Origin: Hesseltinella vesiculosa
Taxonomy: Eukaryota; Mucoromycota; Mucoromycetes; Mucorales; Cunninghamellaceae
Assembly: GCA_002104935.1 (NCBI GenBank)
Contig: MCGT01000002.1
Location: 434,001-498,000, forward strand
Reading direction: 5' to 3'
DNA length: 64,000 bases
Of the stretch, positions 45,956-58,494 are shown piece after piece. A program made the position numbers and the translations under genes. Within the stretch, counting starts at the first letter, position 1. Every line of letters begins with the position of its first letter. A model generated the notes under the pieces. That model saw only the letters and a program-made list of their open reading frames with translations, did not search any database and had not been told where the DNA came from.

Positions 45956-48107
45956 ATGCCACGCTTCCAACCAAAGGAACCCAAGCAGATCCACTTGGCC
46001 GATGCCAGTAAAAAGCTCCATGTCAAGTTTGACCACTCGGACGATGACCAGCCCCACCCACCATCGATCGTACCAGTGGCTTCCAAGCGATCGCCACAAG
46101 ACTCGCCTCGCAAGGATGGATCGAGCCAAGACAGGCCGGCCAAACGGCCAAAACGCAGCGAGCCCACAAACAAGCACCATCCTCCGGCCATGACCAAGAA
46201 AGAAAAACAGATGGCCGATGGCTTAGCCAAAAAGGAACGCCATCGTAAAAAAATGCGGGAACGCCGGCAAGCAAAGAAACTCACCGACCAAGGCACGCCC
46301 TTGGCCCTGTTGCATCTGGAGCCGCAGCACATGACCAAACATATCACCGATGCCCAGCTGCGTGACCTGGTCTACTACTCTGTTCTGGCCGACAGCCCGC
46401 CCTTGCCGTTCTGCCACATCACTCGAAACTCGCTTGTCCAGCGCCTCGTGATCCTGTTTGTCGACGACTTTGATATCACTTGGATGGGCGTGCCGGTGTC
46501 ACGAACCGATGTGCCAACGTCCGTTGATCTTGCATCCGTGTCAAACGACGCCGTCGCCAAAGCCAACATGCCGCACCTCACCTCGATCTTCTCCCACATG
46601 CTCATCACCAACCTGCGCGTCAAAAGCATGCGCTACAGCACCAAACCCATCGCCGGTCTCATCCAATCGCCTCTCACGCTCAACCGCAAGGACCAGATCA
46701 AAACGGATCTTGAGAAACGTAGGATGCATCGAAACAAACAGGCGTCCACTCACCTCTTCTCATGTAGGTGCCGAGGAAACAAAGGGAGACAAATACCAGC
46801 TGTTTTCCCTGAGCTTGGAGGACATGCGAAAGGCTGGTTACCCGATCCCGCCTAGTCTGGATGCCTCGGTCAGCCTCCAGGACGAATGGAAGGAAACTCG
46901 GCCTGGCTCCGGCGCGCCCAAACGCTTGATGGCGGTCGATTGTGAAATGGTCTTGACCACCCAAGGCCGCGAATTGGCTCGTGTGTCCATTGTGGGTGAA
47001 GGTAACTAAGAATGGTCAAAGAGCTAGCCACTCACTCTCGTCTCTCTCCTAGACGGTGAAGTGGTGCTGGATGAATTTGTCAAGCCCGAAAACCCAATTT
47101 TGGATTACTTGACGGAATTCTCAGGTATCACCAAGGACATCATGGACCAAACCCAATGCTCGCTCCGCCGCGCGCAAAAGCACGTGCGCAAACTGATTGA
47201 TCATGACGTGTTGCTGGTCGGCCACAGTTTGGACATGGATCTGAACGCCTTGAAACTTGCCCACCCTTGCTGTGCCGACACCTCCCTCCTCTATGACTCG
47301 CCCCGTGGCCCACCCTTCCAGCCTTCGCTCCGCGGCCTGACCAAAGCCTTTCTCAAGCGCGCCATTCAAATCAACCGCCACGACTCCGTCCAGGATGCCA
47401 AAGCCTCGCTGGATCTCTTCCAACTCAAGGTTCAGCGCGGCATCAAGTTTGGCCGCCACGGCCTCCCCATGGAATTGATCTTTGACCGCTTGAAGCGCCA
47501 AGACGGCCGTGACAGCCTGATCATGCAAAGCCTCGCTCCTGCACGCCCATCCACCTTCCAATCCGGCCTCGGCAATTTGTACCAGCGCCACGACTCGGAC
47601 GATGCGCTTGTGGCTGCTGTGGTCGACCAGTGCAAGAACCAACACCTGCTCTTGGCCCAGACCCAGGGCTGTAGCATATACGAGCAAAACGCCGAAGACG
47701 ACGATGACAGCGGTGGCGACGGCCTCAATACCACCGTACCTCCCATGGTGCTTTCCTACAATCCCAACCACGACCCAGCCGTTGCCAAACGCGTCGCCAA
47801 ACTGGACGACTACATCCATACCATCTACCAAGCCTTGCCCCTCAACACAGCCTTTATGGTCCTTGGTGGCATTGGTCAGAACCAACGGTTCCAGCTGTAA
47901 GTTCCCCCCCGCTACAGAAAACCAAAGCTCATCCCTCCTCTTTCTTCAACCAGCATGCTGAAAAAATACCTGGCCTTTGAGCAACGACGAAAATCCAAGA
48001 CCACTGTAGGCGAGCCCATTGATTGGACGGTCGAGGAACAAAAGGAACTAGATGAGCTCTATGGCCAGATGCGAAAGGGGGCTTGCTTTTTTACCCTCAA
48101 GAAATAA
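45956..48107 (+). CDS. REX1: RNA exonuclease, DEDDh family (Rex1/Rnh70 type)
   Basis: Exons split at 46717-46767, ~47002-47053 and ~47898-47954; all joins keep frame. The N-terminal half is basic and nuclear-looking (KKEKQMADGLAKKERHRKKM). The exonuclease domain carries ExoI MAVDCEM, with Asp and Glu, then the DGEVVLDEFVKP strand, ExoII LLVGHSLDMDLNAL, and ExoIII RHDSVQDAKASLDLF with the catalytic His and Asp. The C-terminal part (HDPAVAKRVAKLDDYIHTIY) continues for ~150 residues. This is the order found in yeast Rex1/Rnh70 and human REXO5, which trim 3' ends of 5S rRNA, tRNA and other small RNAs in the nucleus. Confidence 0.9.
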
Positions 48108-48275
48108 AAGCCATGCATGATCATCCTCCCCGCCTGTCCCTGTTTTATTTTTGCTCCTAAAAAATTCTTGGCACCTTTTCCTACCAGAACAACAATAATA
48201 AAAAAAAGCTGGCTCCTATCGTTTCATCTCTCCTTTTTTCTTCGCTATTTTTTTTTTTTTTGGTTCCTTGAAACC

Positions 48276-49872
48276 ATGACGCTTTTGAAGAAACTTGTCT
48301 TGTGGAAAAATGTCAAGAAGCAGCCTGCCACGTTGGCTCCTGCCACGTCTTCCACTGGACAAAAGAATCTCGCCGCCCTGATTGATTCGGCCTTGAGCAT
48401 GTCCTCTTGCATCGTGCGTGATCAAGACCACTGGACACTACAGCTGGAACAAGTTCTGGAACAGAGCCAGAAGCTTAGTGATCAATGGTATCAGACGGCC
48501 CACGTCTTGCTTACCTCTCTGCAAACTTTGGTAAAGTGAACAATGAGAAAGAAAGAAAGAAAAAAAAGAGCCATGCATGAATCCCAATCTGGCAATTGCA
48601 CCGTTGAAAAAACCGATTCTGACCAACGACCCCCTCTTTCTCCTTGTTTTGATTGCTTTGCCCTAGACGTCTCCGGTTCATAATCGAGATACAGCTCTTC
48701 TTCATCAAGCCCAGACATTTCTTCAGACTTATTTACGAGATCGACCAAAACGAGCAGGCACCCATCCACTGCAGGTGCAGCACGATCAGGGACAGGTAAA
48801 AAAAAAAAAAAAAAATGCTGGCGCTTGTCATGTGGGCTCAGCTGGCATTTGAATGCACGCCAAAATTGTAGGTGCATGCATCTGAGCTAAAGCAGTGCGT
48901 GGCTCAACTCGAAGAAGTCGATCACAACCTTGGTTTGTTTTGCCAAACGGTACAAATACAAATGGACATGCTCTGGAACACAAAACCTGACAATCAAGAT
49001 ATGACCCTGTTTCACCAATATAGACAAGAAATCGAAACTACCCAGCGCGCCATGCAGCAGCATCTGGACGTAATGACAACGCCATTAAAAAAAAAAACCA
49101 GGAGACAACAAAAGAATGTTCATCTCTTTGTCATCCCCAGATGCTCCTGCGGCAAAGCACACCATTGCCTGAAGAATATACCTGCTCCGTCTGCTACTCC
49201 ATTTTTCGTGATCCCGTGACCATCCATCCTTGCCTGCATACGTTTTGCAAAGCTTGCCTCGATAGAGTTTATTGCGCATGCAAACTACGCACTTGCCCGT
49301 CACGCTGCCACCAGCAGGAGCCTGATCAGCTGCACACATCTGTCTGGGAAAATCACCCGCACGATCCCCCAGCTTCATCTCCACCTCTCACCCTGCAAGA
49401 GCTCGAGGAAATGGATGCAGCGCCTTGGTGGCGGAAAAAAAGAAAACGAGCCTCCCGTTCACACCTCTCTACGCCTCCGCCCAACCGCACCCTCGCCCAG
49501 CGTACGCCGGTGCCCCTACAATGCCATTGCCCACTATCCTGGGCTGTCCCTCCACCAGCCCAATGCCCACTCTGCCGCCACCCGTTTGGTCCTGAGAACT
49601 GCTCTTACGCAACGGAAATGGCCAATCTGATTCGGTTTTATTTTTTTGCCCAGACGCCTACGCCTGCCAAGCCATGCAAGCCCGACCCTCTCTCTACCCG
49701 CCGCAGCCTCGCTCAGTGTCTTCTGCACTGGTCCTTTTCGAGCCAGGACGGCCGGGCGCTTCCGCCTCGACGCCAGCCCGCTGACAACCCGCACCACCCG
49801 CACCAGCCCCAAGCCTTGGCGGATGTCATGCAAAACCTTTCGTTCTTTTCCAGGCCTGCCTTTCTCTTCTGA
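48276..49872 (+). CDS. coiled-coil RING-finger protein (probable E3 ubiquitin ligase)
   Basis: Four exons (48276-48530, 48667-48795, 48872-49069, 49141-49872) splice in phase to 437 residues. The first ~190 residues are helical and Gln-rich (LQLEQVLEQSQKLSDQWYQT; CVAQLEEVDHNLGLFCQTVQ), probably a coiled coil. A RING-type cluster follows: EEYTCSVCYSIFRDPV and HPCLHTFCKACLDRV. A long insert with further Cys (CACKLRTCPSRCHQQ) and a Pro-rich stretch precede CPLCRHPFGPENC, which supplies the last pair. A RING with so long an insert between its halves is unusual. The final ~80 residues are Pro/Arg-rich. Target unknown. Confidence 0.75.
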
Positions 49873-50068
49873 CCCAGCCTTTACAAAGACATAATAAATG
49901 GTCGTTTCCTCCATTATCATCAGCCGGTCGGCACGCCGGTTCTTGCCAAACTGAGCCTTGACTTTGAACGTGCCTTTTTTTTTTTTTTTTTTTTGCCTTG
50001 TATCACATGCCCAGGCTTGCTTCTGCATCTTCTCATACATCGGCATTTTTCATCATAAAGGTTGAAAT

Positions 50069-50105
<37 letters not shown>

Positions 50106-51552
50106 CTGGTCAGTGAATGGGTGGAGAACTTGCAGCAGGTTGGCTGGACCCATCGTGCTGGGTAATTCTGCCCCAAGACCATGATCGTTTGCCTGTGTAT
50201 TTCTCCAAGTACTCACTTTGTGCAGCGTCTGGGGTCAAGAAATTCACCGGCTACCCTTTGTCGCCGTGTACCTGCAATGCAATGTTTGGCATGTGCACTT
50301 GGATCAAAAAGCAATACGCACTGACATGCTGCGCTCCGTCGCGGCCATCAAGTTGAAGCCCCGATGCAAGAGCGGAGGCTGCTGGCAGCTGCATCCACAT
50401 GCCTTCACCGTCTCGCTCATGCGGACGCACTGACAATAAGCACGAAAGAAGAAGAAAAAAGGTCGACATTCAACTGACATCACAGAAGTAACTCCCCCTC
50501 CCATCTGGGACTTGCCTGGCCAGCCTCGTTTTTTTTTTTTTTTCCTCGGCCCAGCTCAACTTTCTACGCTGGTAGGTCAGGGGCTCTCGGTGAATGAGCA
50601 TAAAGGCATGGTGCCGAACCATACCCCTTTGTCTCGCTTTCTTTCTTTTTTAATTGCCTTTGACCTGAAGCATGGAGTCAGGACTTTCCTTGACTAGGGA
50701 GAAAACCATTTTCTGCAATTCAACGGCTGTAGGCGGGAAAAGACTCTTGTTTCCGGCCAATGGCCAAATTAATTAGCAACTCTTGGCAAATGGCCCCGTC
50801 CAGGGTCCATTTGAACTATAAAACAAGTGGGCCATGCATGTATGTTGATGACTCGATCGCCCAGCCTCACCCTCTTCCATTTTACAAACGCATGTCCGTG
50901 GCCACCAAAAATAGGTAGGTAAAAGGGGGCTTGTGTCTTTCAACAGGCACAGAACGAATGATAGAAAAATTGCCAAAAAGAAAACATGGTCATGGCGAGG
51001 AGCCAAACTAAAATGAGCCACAGCCCATGTGTTTGGGTTTGTCGCTGATTAAAATAGAAAAATAGGTGACACATTGTGTTGCACCTGCAAAATGAAAAAT
51101 GACATGCATTTGACTGCAGCTCGGGAAATACACCATTGCTACTTTTGAACCTTGGCATTCTTGACTTTTCTTTTTTTTTTTTTTGGGGGGGGGGGGGGAG
51201 TTGCATTGGCTGGACTCGCCATAGTGGAAACAACCTGCCCAGTTTGTCCAGAGTTTTTTTTTTTTTTGACGATTTATTTTTGTGTCAAGAGAACAGAAGA
51301 GTAAAAAAAAGGTGTACATGTGATGGCACATCCACAAAACACAGCAAAGACTAGAGAATAAGAATATTGTAATAAAGTAATATGTATAGAGGGATAGAAA
51401 AAAGTGGGGAAGAATGTATAGGTACTTGTACGAGGCTGGAATAGCTAAAAGTGACAACACAAAAAGGAAGGAGGAAAAGTCTATGGTATAAAGGAGTGTG
51501 AGAGTGAAAAAAAAAAGGAATGGAGAGAGCAGGGCAAAGTCAACAAGAGAGA
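49873..51552. other. intergenic region
   Basis: About 1.7 kb between the RING gene and the 3' end of the kinase gene. It has T18 and T32 tracts near 49977-49994 and 50072-50103, a G12 run near 51187, and a ~210 bp stretch (50218-50433) that reads as protein-like (VWGQEIHRLPFVAVYLQCN) but has no ATG. A TATAAAA at 50817 precedes ATG 50892. From there a two-exon frame of about 30 basic residues could be made, but this was too weak to call. The last ~400 bases are probably the kinase 3' UTR. Confidence 0.5.
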
Positions 51553-54500
51553 TCACTCTTCTTCTTCTTCTTCTTCTTCAATGATGGCCTTGCTTGCCAT
51601 AGGACGTTCATTCATGCCATACACACTCAATCGAGACCGAGGAGCAAATTCGAATCGACGATTCATGTTGGAGGTCTTGGGAGGCGCCATGATGGGCGAG
51701 GGACGATTGGGCTTCAAAGGCTCCATCAAGACCGGCTTGTGGGTGAGAGGCAAGGAATTAGTGGTAGGAGGAGAGGCGGGAAGGGTGGGCGGGATGGCCT
51801 TGGTGTCGAAGGAAGGGGTGGGCGAGCTGGATCGAGAGCTAGCAGGGGACACCATGGGGCTGGCGGGTGAGGATGGTTTTGGCGAGGAGGATGAGAGATT
51901 AATGGTAGAGGCAAGGGTGGGGCTGACATTGGGAGGAGAAGGAGGAGGAGAAGGCTGCTGCTGGGGTTGCGTTCGGGTCGCAATAGGTAAGGATGGACAA
52001 GGGTGTTGATAGCATTGGCGGTTGTTGCTCTTACGGCTGTCGTTGGTATAGGAGCTCGGCGGAGGTGGCAGCGGGCGATAGACCGAGTAGCGCTTTTCAG
52101 AGACGTCGGTGCCTCTGCTGGTGGCGAGACTGGGCATGGCAGCATTGTTCAAGGAGGCGGAGCGGGTCAGCTTACCGGGAGCCAACAGAGCCAGATTATC
52201 GACGAGGCTGGACCGGGACGAGGGTGGCGACGGCTGAGAGGGCGTGGTGGGGGTCAGCATGGCGGTCATGCTGGACTGCAGTTGTTTGGGGGAGGCGGCC
52301 GACGTGGGCTTGGACGTGGTGATCTCGTCGACATCAGCGGTAGGGAAGGGCATGAGGTGGCGGCGGTATTTCAGCGAGCCGGATCGATGGACGGGTTCGG
52401 CCATCAGCCAAGGATCTTGTTCGTCGATGGGTCGCTGCACATCAAAGTCGCGGTAGCTGGCCAAGGGGCGTTCCTTGGGCGGGGTGCTGTTGAACCAGGA
52501 TTTGACCGAAGACAGCCAGCCGTTGGGCCGGTCGGCAGGGCCGGTGGTGGGGGTGGTGGCGGAGGACGCAGACGAGCTGGAGGCAGAGGAAGAGAAGGAG
52601 GTGATGGACCGAGGCGACGACTTGTCGGCGGGGCTGTACAGGTGGAGTGGCTGGGTGTTGATCTTGCTAGGCAGCTGCTTGACAGGCAAAGGCGAAGGGG
52701 GTGAGGTTTGGCAGCCGACGTCGATGGCTGGTAATTTGCTCGTGGCGGCAACGGCAAGCTTGGGGGCCAGCAGGGGTGACGCGACCGGTGGCATCTGTTG
52801 CTTTTCCAAGAGCATGTTCCAAAGGGTGTTGGTGGTGCCGCAGACATTGGTGCGCATGGACTGGACAATGTACTGGTCAAAGCCGGCGGCCACAAGGGCG
52901 GAGGCCAGGCGTTGCTCGGTAGGGTTCATGGCGGTGTTGGCGGCCTGGTTGCTAAGGATCGAGCCATCGAGGGAAGAGAGCGACGAGGGTCGACTGGAGG
53001 AGGAGGCCATGAGGGGCAGGGAAGAGCGATAGGAGGAAGCAGCCAGGGTGTTGCCCGAGAGTCGGTGGTGAGCACTGGAAGGAGCCGAGTACCGAGGCGA
53101 TGATCGGTTATTGAAGCGAGCCTTGTCTTCGGCGCGGAGCATGCCTAGGCTGAAGCGTACTTGGGGGGAGAAGCGGGCAGCAGACTCCATCATGTTGCTG
53201 TTGGTAGAGGAGGTGGTGCTGGTGGAAGAGGAGGGGGTGGAGCGGCGGTGGAGGCTGTTGCCGGCCAGAAAGGCCGAGTCCAACACCATGCTGTCATGGC
53301 TGGAGGCTTCGGTGACCAGATCGTCGTCGTCGTCATGGTAACGATGGGAGAAGATGGAGTCGAGGTCGGAGCGGCTGGAATTGCGCGTGGAGGCCGACAT
53401 GTTATCATCAAAGTCGTCCAGCTCGTCCTCTTGCGGGGCTGTGAGGGCTGGCATGGCCAAGTTCAATTGCATCCAGGGATGTTGCATGATTTGAGTCAAG
53501 GTCAGGCGCTTGGAGGGTTCATGCTGGAAGATGGCTGACAGTAGGTCTCGCACCTCCAATGAGAAGTAAGTGGGCATGTGGTAGTCGATGTTGACGATCT
53601 TGCGTTGCATCACCACTTCAGAATCGTCATCAAACGGCAATTCCCCGGCAAGGAGTGTGTAAAGAATCACGCCCAAGGACCAAATGTCCGTTTCTATAAA
53701 AAAAAAAAAAAAAAAAAGTGAGCCAGCCGTCCCTCTTTTCCTTTTCATTGGCTACTGACCTGGTCCAGTGTATTTTTGGCGCATGATCACCTCTATTAAA
53801 AAAAATAAAGTGAGGATGTTTGAGTTTCTTTGTTTGTGCTCCTTATTTTTTCTCCCTCTAATTTTTCTTGTGTGACCATTGCTTCATTTATACCTGGAGC
53901 AGAATAGGCCAAACTCCCACAAAAGGTTTCCAAAAGCTGCTTCTGATCGGCAAATCGAGCAAAGCCAAAGTCGCAGATTTTGCAATTGTCGTTGGCATCC
54001 AATAGGATGTTTTCGAGTTTGAGGTCGCGGTGGACAATGCCTTGGCGATGGCAAGTTTGGATGGCATCGGTGAGCTGAAAGAACCATCGCTGGGCTTGAT
54101 GTTCTTCAAAACGGCCGGTGGAGGTGAGGAGGTCGAAAAGCTCGCCATTGGGACAATATTCGGAGAAGATATGAATAGCGGACTCGGTGGCGATGATTTC
54201 ATAAATCCGCACAATGTTAGGATGGTCGAGTTGGCGGTGATGATGGATTTCACGGGCAATCAAGGAAGCATGCTGTTTGTTGATTTTCTTGATGGCAACC
54301 TGTTGGCCAGTGAGCTTATGAACACCTAATTTCACTTTACCGAAGCTTCCCTAAAATAGCAAAGTGCTTATAACTTTGAGTAACCCTAAAAAAAACCTCC
54401 TTTTTCTGGGACTGACCTGGCCAATGGTTTCGCCAATGGTATAGCAGCCCACGGATGTTATGTCGTGTGAGGACAGTTCTTTGAGTAGATCATTGTAATC

Positions 54501-54600
54501 GGCTGCCAACTATAGAAAGCCAGGTGAGTCAAATACACCATCTTGCTTCCTTTACCTTGGCTTTGAGATTATGAATGCTGGAACGTTGAGAATAAGACAT
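51553..54600 (-). CDS. CAMK/SNF1-like Ser/Thr protein kinase
   Basis: Minus strand, start ATG at 54600 (MSYSQRSSIHNLKAK), stop at 51553. The kinase domain is complete across introns: GETIGQ|GSFGKVKLG (Gly loop), VAIKKI (Lys), EIHHHRQLDHPNIV, GIVHRDLKLENILL (HRD), ICDFGFAR (DFG), ETFCGSLAYSAPE (activation loop and APE), DIWSLGVILYTLLAGELPFD and RLTLTQIMQHPW. A UBA-like patch (EQRLASALVAAGFDQYIVQS) and ~400 residues of Ser/Pro-rich disordered chain follow. The very C-terminus is a run of eight Glu coded by a CTT-type repeat at ~51556-51580. The CGSLAYSAPE loop places it with SNF1/KIN/MARK-like kinases; the exact subfamily (Kin4, Hsl1-like or other) was not settled. Confidence 0.85.
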
Positions 54601-55205
54601 GATAAAAAGAAAATATACAAGTGAATGGATAAACTAAAGGAATGGGATGGGTACGTGATATACTACGTTGGGTGACAACGAGTAATCAAAAAGATGGATG
54701 AATAAATAAAAAAAAAAAAGGGGGTGGTGGTTGTTTCCTTGTTGACAAGTAAAAATAAAGAATGGATTGTGTTGCCGTTGGTAGTTTTTGAAGGAAAGAG
54801 AGTAGAAAAAAAGAGATCTCTTTTTTTTTTCTTTTTAGCGATGTGTCATGTACAGAGCAAAAAAAAAAAAATAAAAAAAAAAAGGAATGGTTACTGTAAG
54901 GGGGAAGAAAGGGAGTGAAGAAAAAGAAAAAAAAACCAGAGGAGAAAAAGTGGCCTAAATCAACCCATTTTCCCTTTTTTCTTTTCATTGTTTCGAAAAC
55001 GGAAGCCCTTCGCGTGTGACGAATCGACCAAAAGCAACCGTCCATCTTCATTCAAAAAGAGATGATGTTGGCCTCCCCCCATTGACCGCCCTCGCTTCTG
55101 ATTGGTCCATGCAGCCCTGCTCAAAACTGGGCCACCTTTTTTTTTTTTTTTTTTTTTTTTTTTTCTGCCTTTTTCCTGAAGATCAGTCTTTGTCGTTCTT
55201 CTGTC
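54601..55205. promoter_or_regulatory. divergent promoter between the kinase and AAA genes
   Basis: 605 bp between two outward-facing starts. It is rich in A and T homopolymers (A11-A12 runs at ~54859-54885; T26 at ~55138-55163, just before the AAA gene). No ORF or defined regulatory motif was found. Confidence 0.45.
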
Positions 55206-57947
55206 ATGATGATCACTCGGTTTAGTCGCTCATTCCCCTCTCGCCGGTCAAGATGGATCCATACGTCAGCTTGTGCTCTGGCAGCCGCCAAACCCGTGAT
55301 AGATGCTCCTGCTCCTCCTCCACCTCCTCCACTCGATAGCCATGTCAAAGCCAACACAGGCACCAAAGGCAGAAAACAGGCCAGAAAAGTAAAACGCCAT
55401 CCTACCACCATCCCGGGTAACATCCATCATAAGACGGTGCTCCGGCCCATCCAATCTCACCGTCGCTTTTGCTTCTTATCTTTTGCTTCTTATCTAGAGC
55501 CATTGATCAAAAATGTTATTGGCCATGACGCCATGCAACCTCAAGCCCTGGATCCAGTCTATCAGTTTCCAGAATCCCTCTGGCAAGAACTCAAATACAG
55601 CATCCACGCAGGCTTTGCACCAAAAGCAACCATGGCGTCGTTTGATCATTCCGACCACGTCGCCCTCGCCCTCCCAAAACCTGGAGCCACCCACTTACAA
55701 GATACCCTCGCCCGTCAACTTGCCCAATCCGCTCTAGCCGATCTCGTTATCCTAGACGCCCAAGACTTCCTTGCCCTTGCTGAGCATAACGCCGGCCATG
55801 GTAAAAAAACAAAAAAGCCAAAGAAGACCGCTCTCACTGTTTTTATTCCCGTTCCCGGCTAGCCATGTCCATCATACCAATCGTGTCCAGAGACTCTTCC
55901 AACTTGTCGACCGTCCTGACCCTCCAATCCACCAACGATGAGGACCCAGACGACGGCGTGGAAGAAGCCAATCAGTCGCTTTGGCTGGATGCCGCCGGCG
56001 ACGCGACCAAGCTGGTCAACAACGCCATGGACTCCATGGTCTCTCAATACAGCCGCTACTTTCGATCCATCCTCCAGCATCAAGACTCCAGCCGAACGCT
56101 CGTCTACCTCCGTGATTTTGGAGACATGCACGACACCTTTGGCTCGCTCATGCTCAAGGCCTTGATGGCGGCGGTGGAAGATCTTCGACAGCAGGGCCTT
56201 GCCGTCGTGCTTTTTGCCGGCTACTCACCACCGCTCGATGCCAACCTTCCGCCACACGAAGATGCCGAGGACGAAAAGGACACGAGCAAGGACTGGCGAA
56301 AGCATCTGGTAGCCGGCATGAAATGTCTTCAATGGGACGGTCCATTTTCCACTGCAGCAGAGCAACAACTAGAGCACGATGCAGCCCAACGGATCGCCGA
56401 GTACAATGCACGTCAACTGGTTCTGATGCACCTGCACAAGCGCGTCGTCGGAATGCATCCAGTCCAAGTCACCGAGGATCTGTATCAGCTGGAAGGGATT
56501 CGTGATGTGGTGTGGTCGCCCGAAGAAATCGATCGACGCGTCACAGTGGCCATGGGCCGTGCCCTGCAAGACAACCGCGATTGCCTCTTGCCAATGGATT
56601 TCATCGAAGCCAGCAACATCGTCCAAGCCAACCTCCAGTCCGCCAGCCTTGCACAGACCACCACCAAACCCCGCTTTACCCGCTCAGGAGGCTCCTTGGA
56701 CCTTGCCAAACTGAAAAAAGAATGCAGTAGCCATGAAGCCCGCCTTTTCAGTCGGATTGTGGATCCCTGTAGGTTAGGAGGTGGAAAAGAAAAAAGGGAG
56801 GGGAAGGAGCAAAAAAAGTGATTGACACCCCCCCTTTTTTTATTGATTGCATGATGTAGCCAAAGTAGACGGCAGTTTCAAAGAAATCCGTGCACCTCCC
56901 TCCACCATTGATACCTTGCAGACCTTGATCTCATTACCATTACAACGACCCGACCTCTTCCAACATGGTATTCTCAAACGTAATGCCATCCATGGTGTCC
57001 TCTTGTTTGGTCCGCCTGGCACCGGCAAAACCATGCTGGCCAAGGCTGTGGCCAAAGAAAGTGGCAGTCGTATGCTAGAAATCCAAGCCAGCGATGTGTA
57101 AGTGTTTTCTCAGGGGGAGACAGGAGAAATCCATGATCTCATCTCATTTGATTAATTTTGCCTCGGTTAGGTATGAAATGTATGTTGGTGAAGGAGAAAA
57201 AAATGTAAAGGCCATCTTCTCTCTGGCAAGAAAACTATCACCCTGTGTGATCTTCATAGACGAAGTCGACAGTGTGATGAATCGCCGCCGGTCTGAAACG
57301 TCTTCCAATGCCCATCGGGAAATCATCAATCAGCTGATGGTTGAATGGGATGGCTTGTCAAGCAACAGTAAAGTTTTTTGGGTGGGCCATTCGGAGGATC
57401 AACGGACACTGAACTTTTTTTTTTTTTTTTTCCATCAGATCAAGGTGTGGTTGTGATGGCCGCTACCAATCGCCCTTTTGACCTGGACGACGCTGTGTTA
57501 CGTCGGATGCCACGGCGCGTACTTGGTAACGTCATTCTCTTTTTATTTGTGAAAGAGAGAGAGAGAGAGGAGACATTCCTCACCCTTCTTTATTTAGTGG
57601 ACCTGCCGAAAGAAGACGATCGAAAGGCCATCCTCGAAATGCTCTTGCAAGACGAACAACACAACCTCTCGATCGATGCCTTGGCCAAATCCACCCAACA
57701 TTACTCTGGCTCTGATCTCAAGAACCTGTGTGTCACCGCAGCCCTGCGCTGCCTGCAACAACAACTGCCCACTTTGGAAACCGCCTCGCAAAGGTCATTA
57801 AGCCACGATCATTTCGACCACGCGCTCAAGCTCGTGCCGGCCAGCTCAAGTGACGACATGCAATCCCTGGTTGAAATTCGAAAATGGGCCCAGAAATATG
57901 GCGATGGACATCAAAAAAAGCCCACACCCACCTTTGGTTTCCAATAA
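55206..57947 (+). CDS. mitochondrial AAA ATPase, Msp1-like clade
   Basis: Start ATG at 55206. Exons include 55206-55416, 55498-55800, 55863-56768 and one from 56860; three more follow to TAA at 57947. The N-terminus ([20 protein letters not shown]) is an Arg/Ser-rich presequence. A long helical region precedes the ATPase: [20 protein letters not shown] (Walker A), [18 protein letters not shown] (Walker B), [20 protein letters not shown] (sensor I and arginine finger) and [17 protein letters not shown] (sensor II). [19 protein letters not shown] is the wording of the Msp1/meiotic AAA clade. It is larger than Msp1 and has an N-terminal domain without a membrane span, so it may be a matrix AAA protein found in fungi. 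The substrate is unknown. Confidence 0.85.
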
Positions 57948-58494
57948 ACTTTTTCACATCACATGTCACTTTTTTTTTCCTTTGCCAACTCAGATGGCCT
58001 GACTGACCAATCATCTGCCAACTTAGCCAACTGGCTGCCATCTCCGTAGGCTGGCCAATCATCCATCAGCAGACCCATAATGCTTGTTTGGGCGGGGGGT
58101 GAAACCCGCTGTACGGAAAAGGAACCTTTTTTTTTTCTTTCGTGTGCGCTTGAACCTTCTCCTTTTTTCTCTCTCTTCTTTGTTCTGTTTTGACTCTCTT
58201 TGTTTCTTTTTTTTTTTTTTTGACTAATTCCTTATTCAGGCACACTTGCACACTTTTTATTTATCGGATACCTAACCTCCTATTAACCATCATGGTAACG
58301 ATTCAAAAAGAATAATAAATCACTAGATTTGATTGTAAAAACGTGTCCTCACCTTTTTTTTTTTTTTTACTTTTCTTTTTGCTCTTTAATCTTCATTGCA
58401 CTTCTTGAACTCTTTTTTTCTTTTTCACTCGGCACCATTGAAATAGAATACCCCACCACCTGACTGTGAATTCAAAGTGGAACCTCTACCGTCC
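57948..58494. other. intergenic region / promoter
   Basis: 547 bp with many T tracts (T9, T13-T15) from 58127 on. It probably holds the AAA gene 3' UTR and the pyrimidine-rich promoter and leader of the next gene. Confidence 0.45.

Noticed and set aside
50218..50433. Protein-like frame ending FTVSLMRTH
   Set aside because: No ATG and an upstream in-frame stop; no convincing splice donor to join it to another exon.
50892..51015. Two-exon basic micro-ORF (MSVATKNR, then HRTNDRKIAKKK)
   Set aside because: A TATAAAA box and a GT-AG intron fit, but at ~30 residues without a known family the evidence is too thin.
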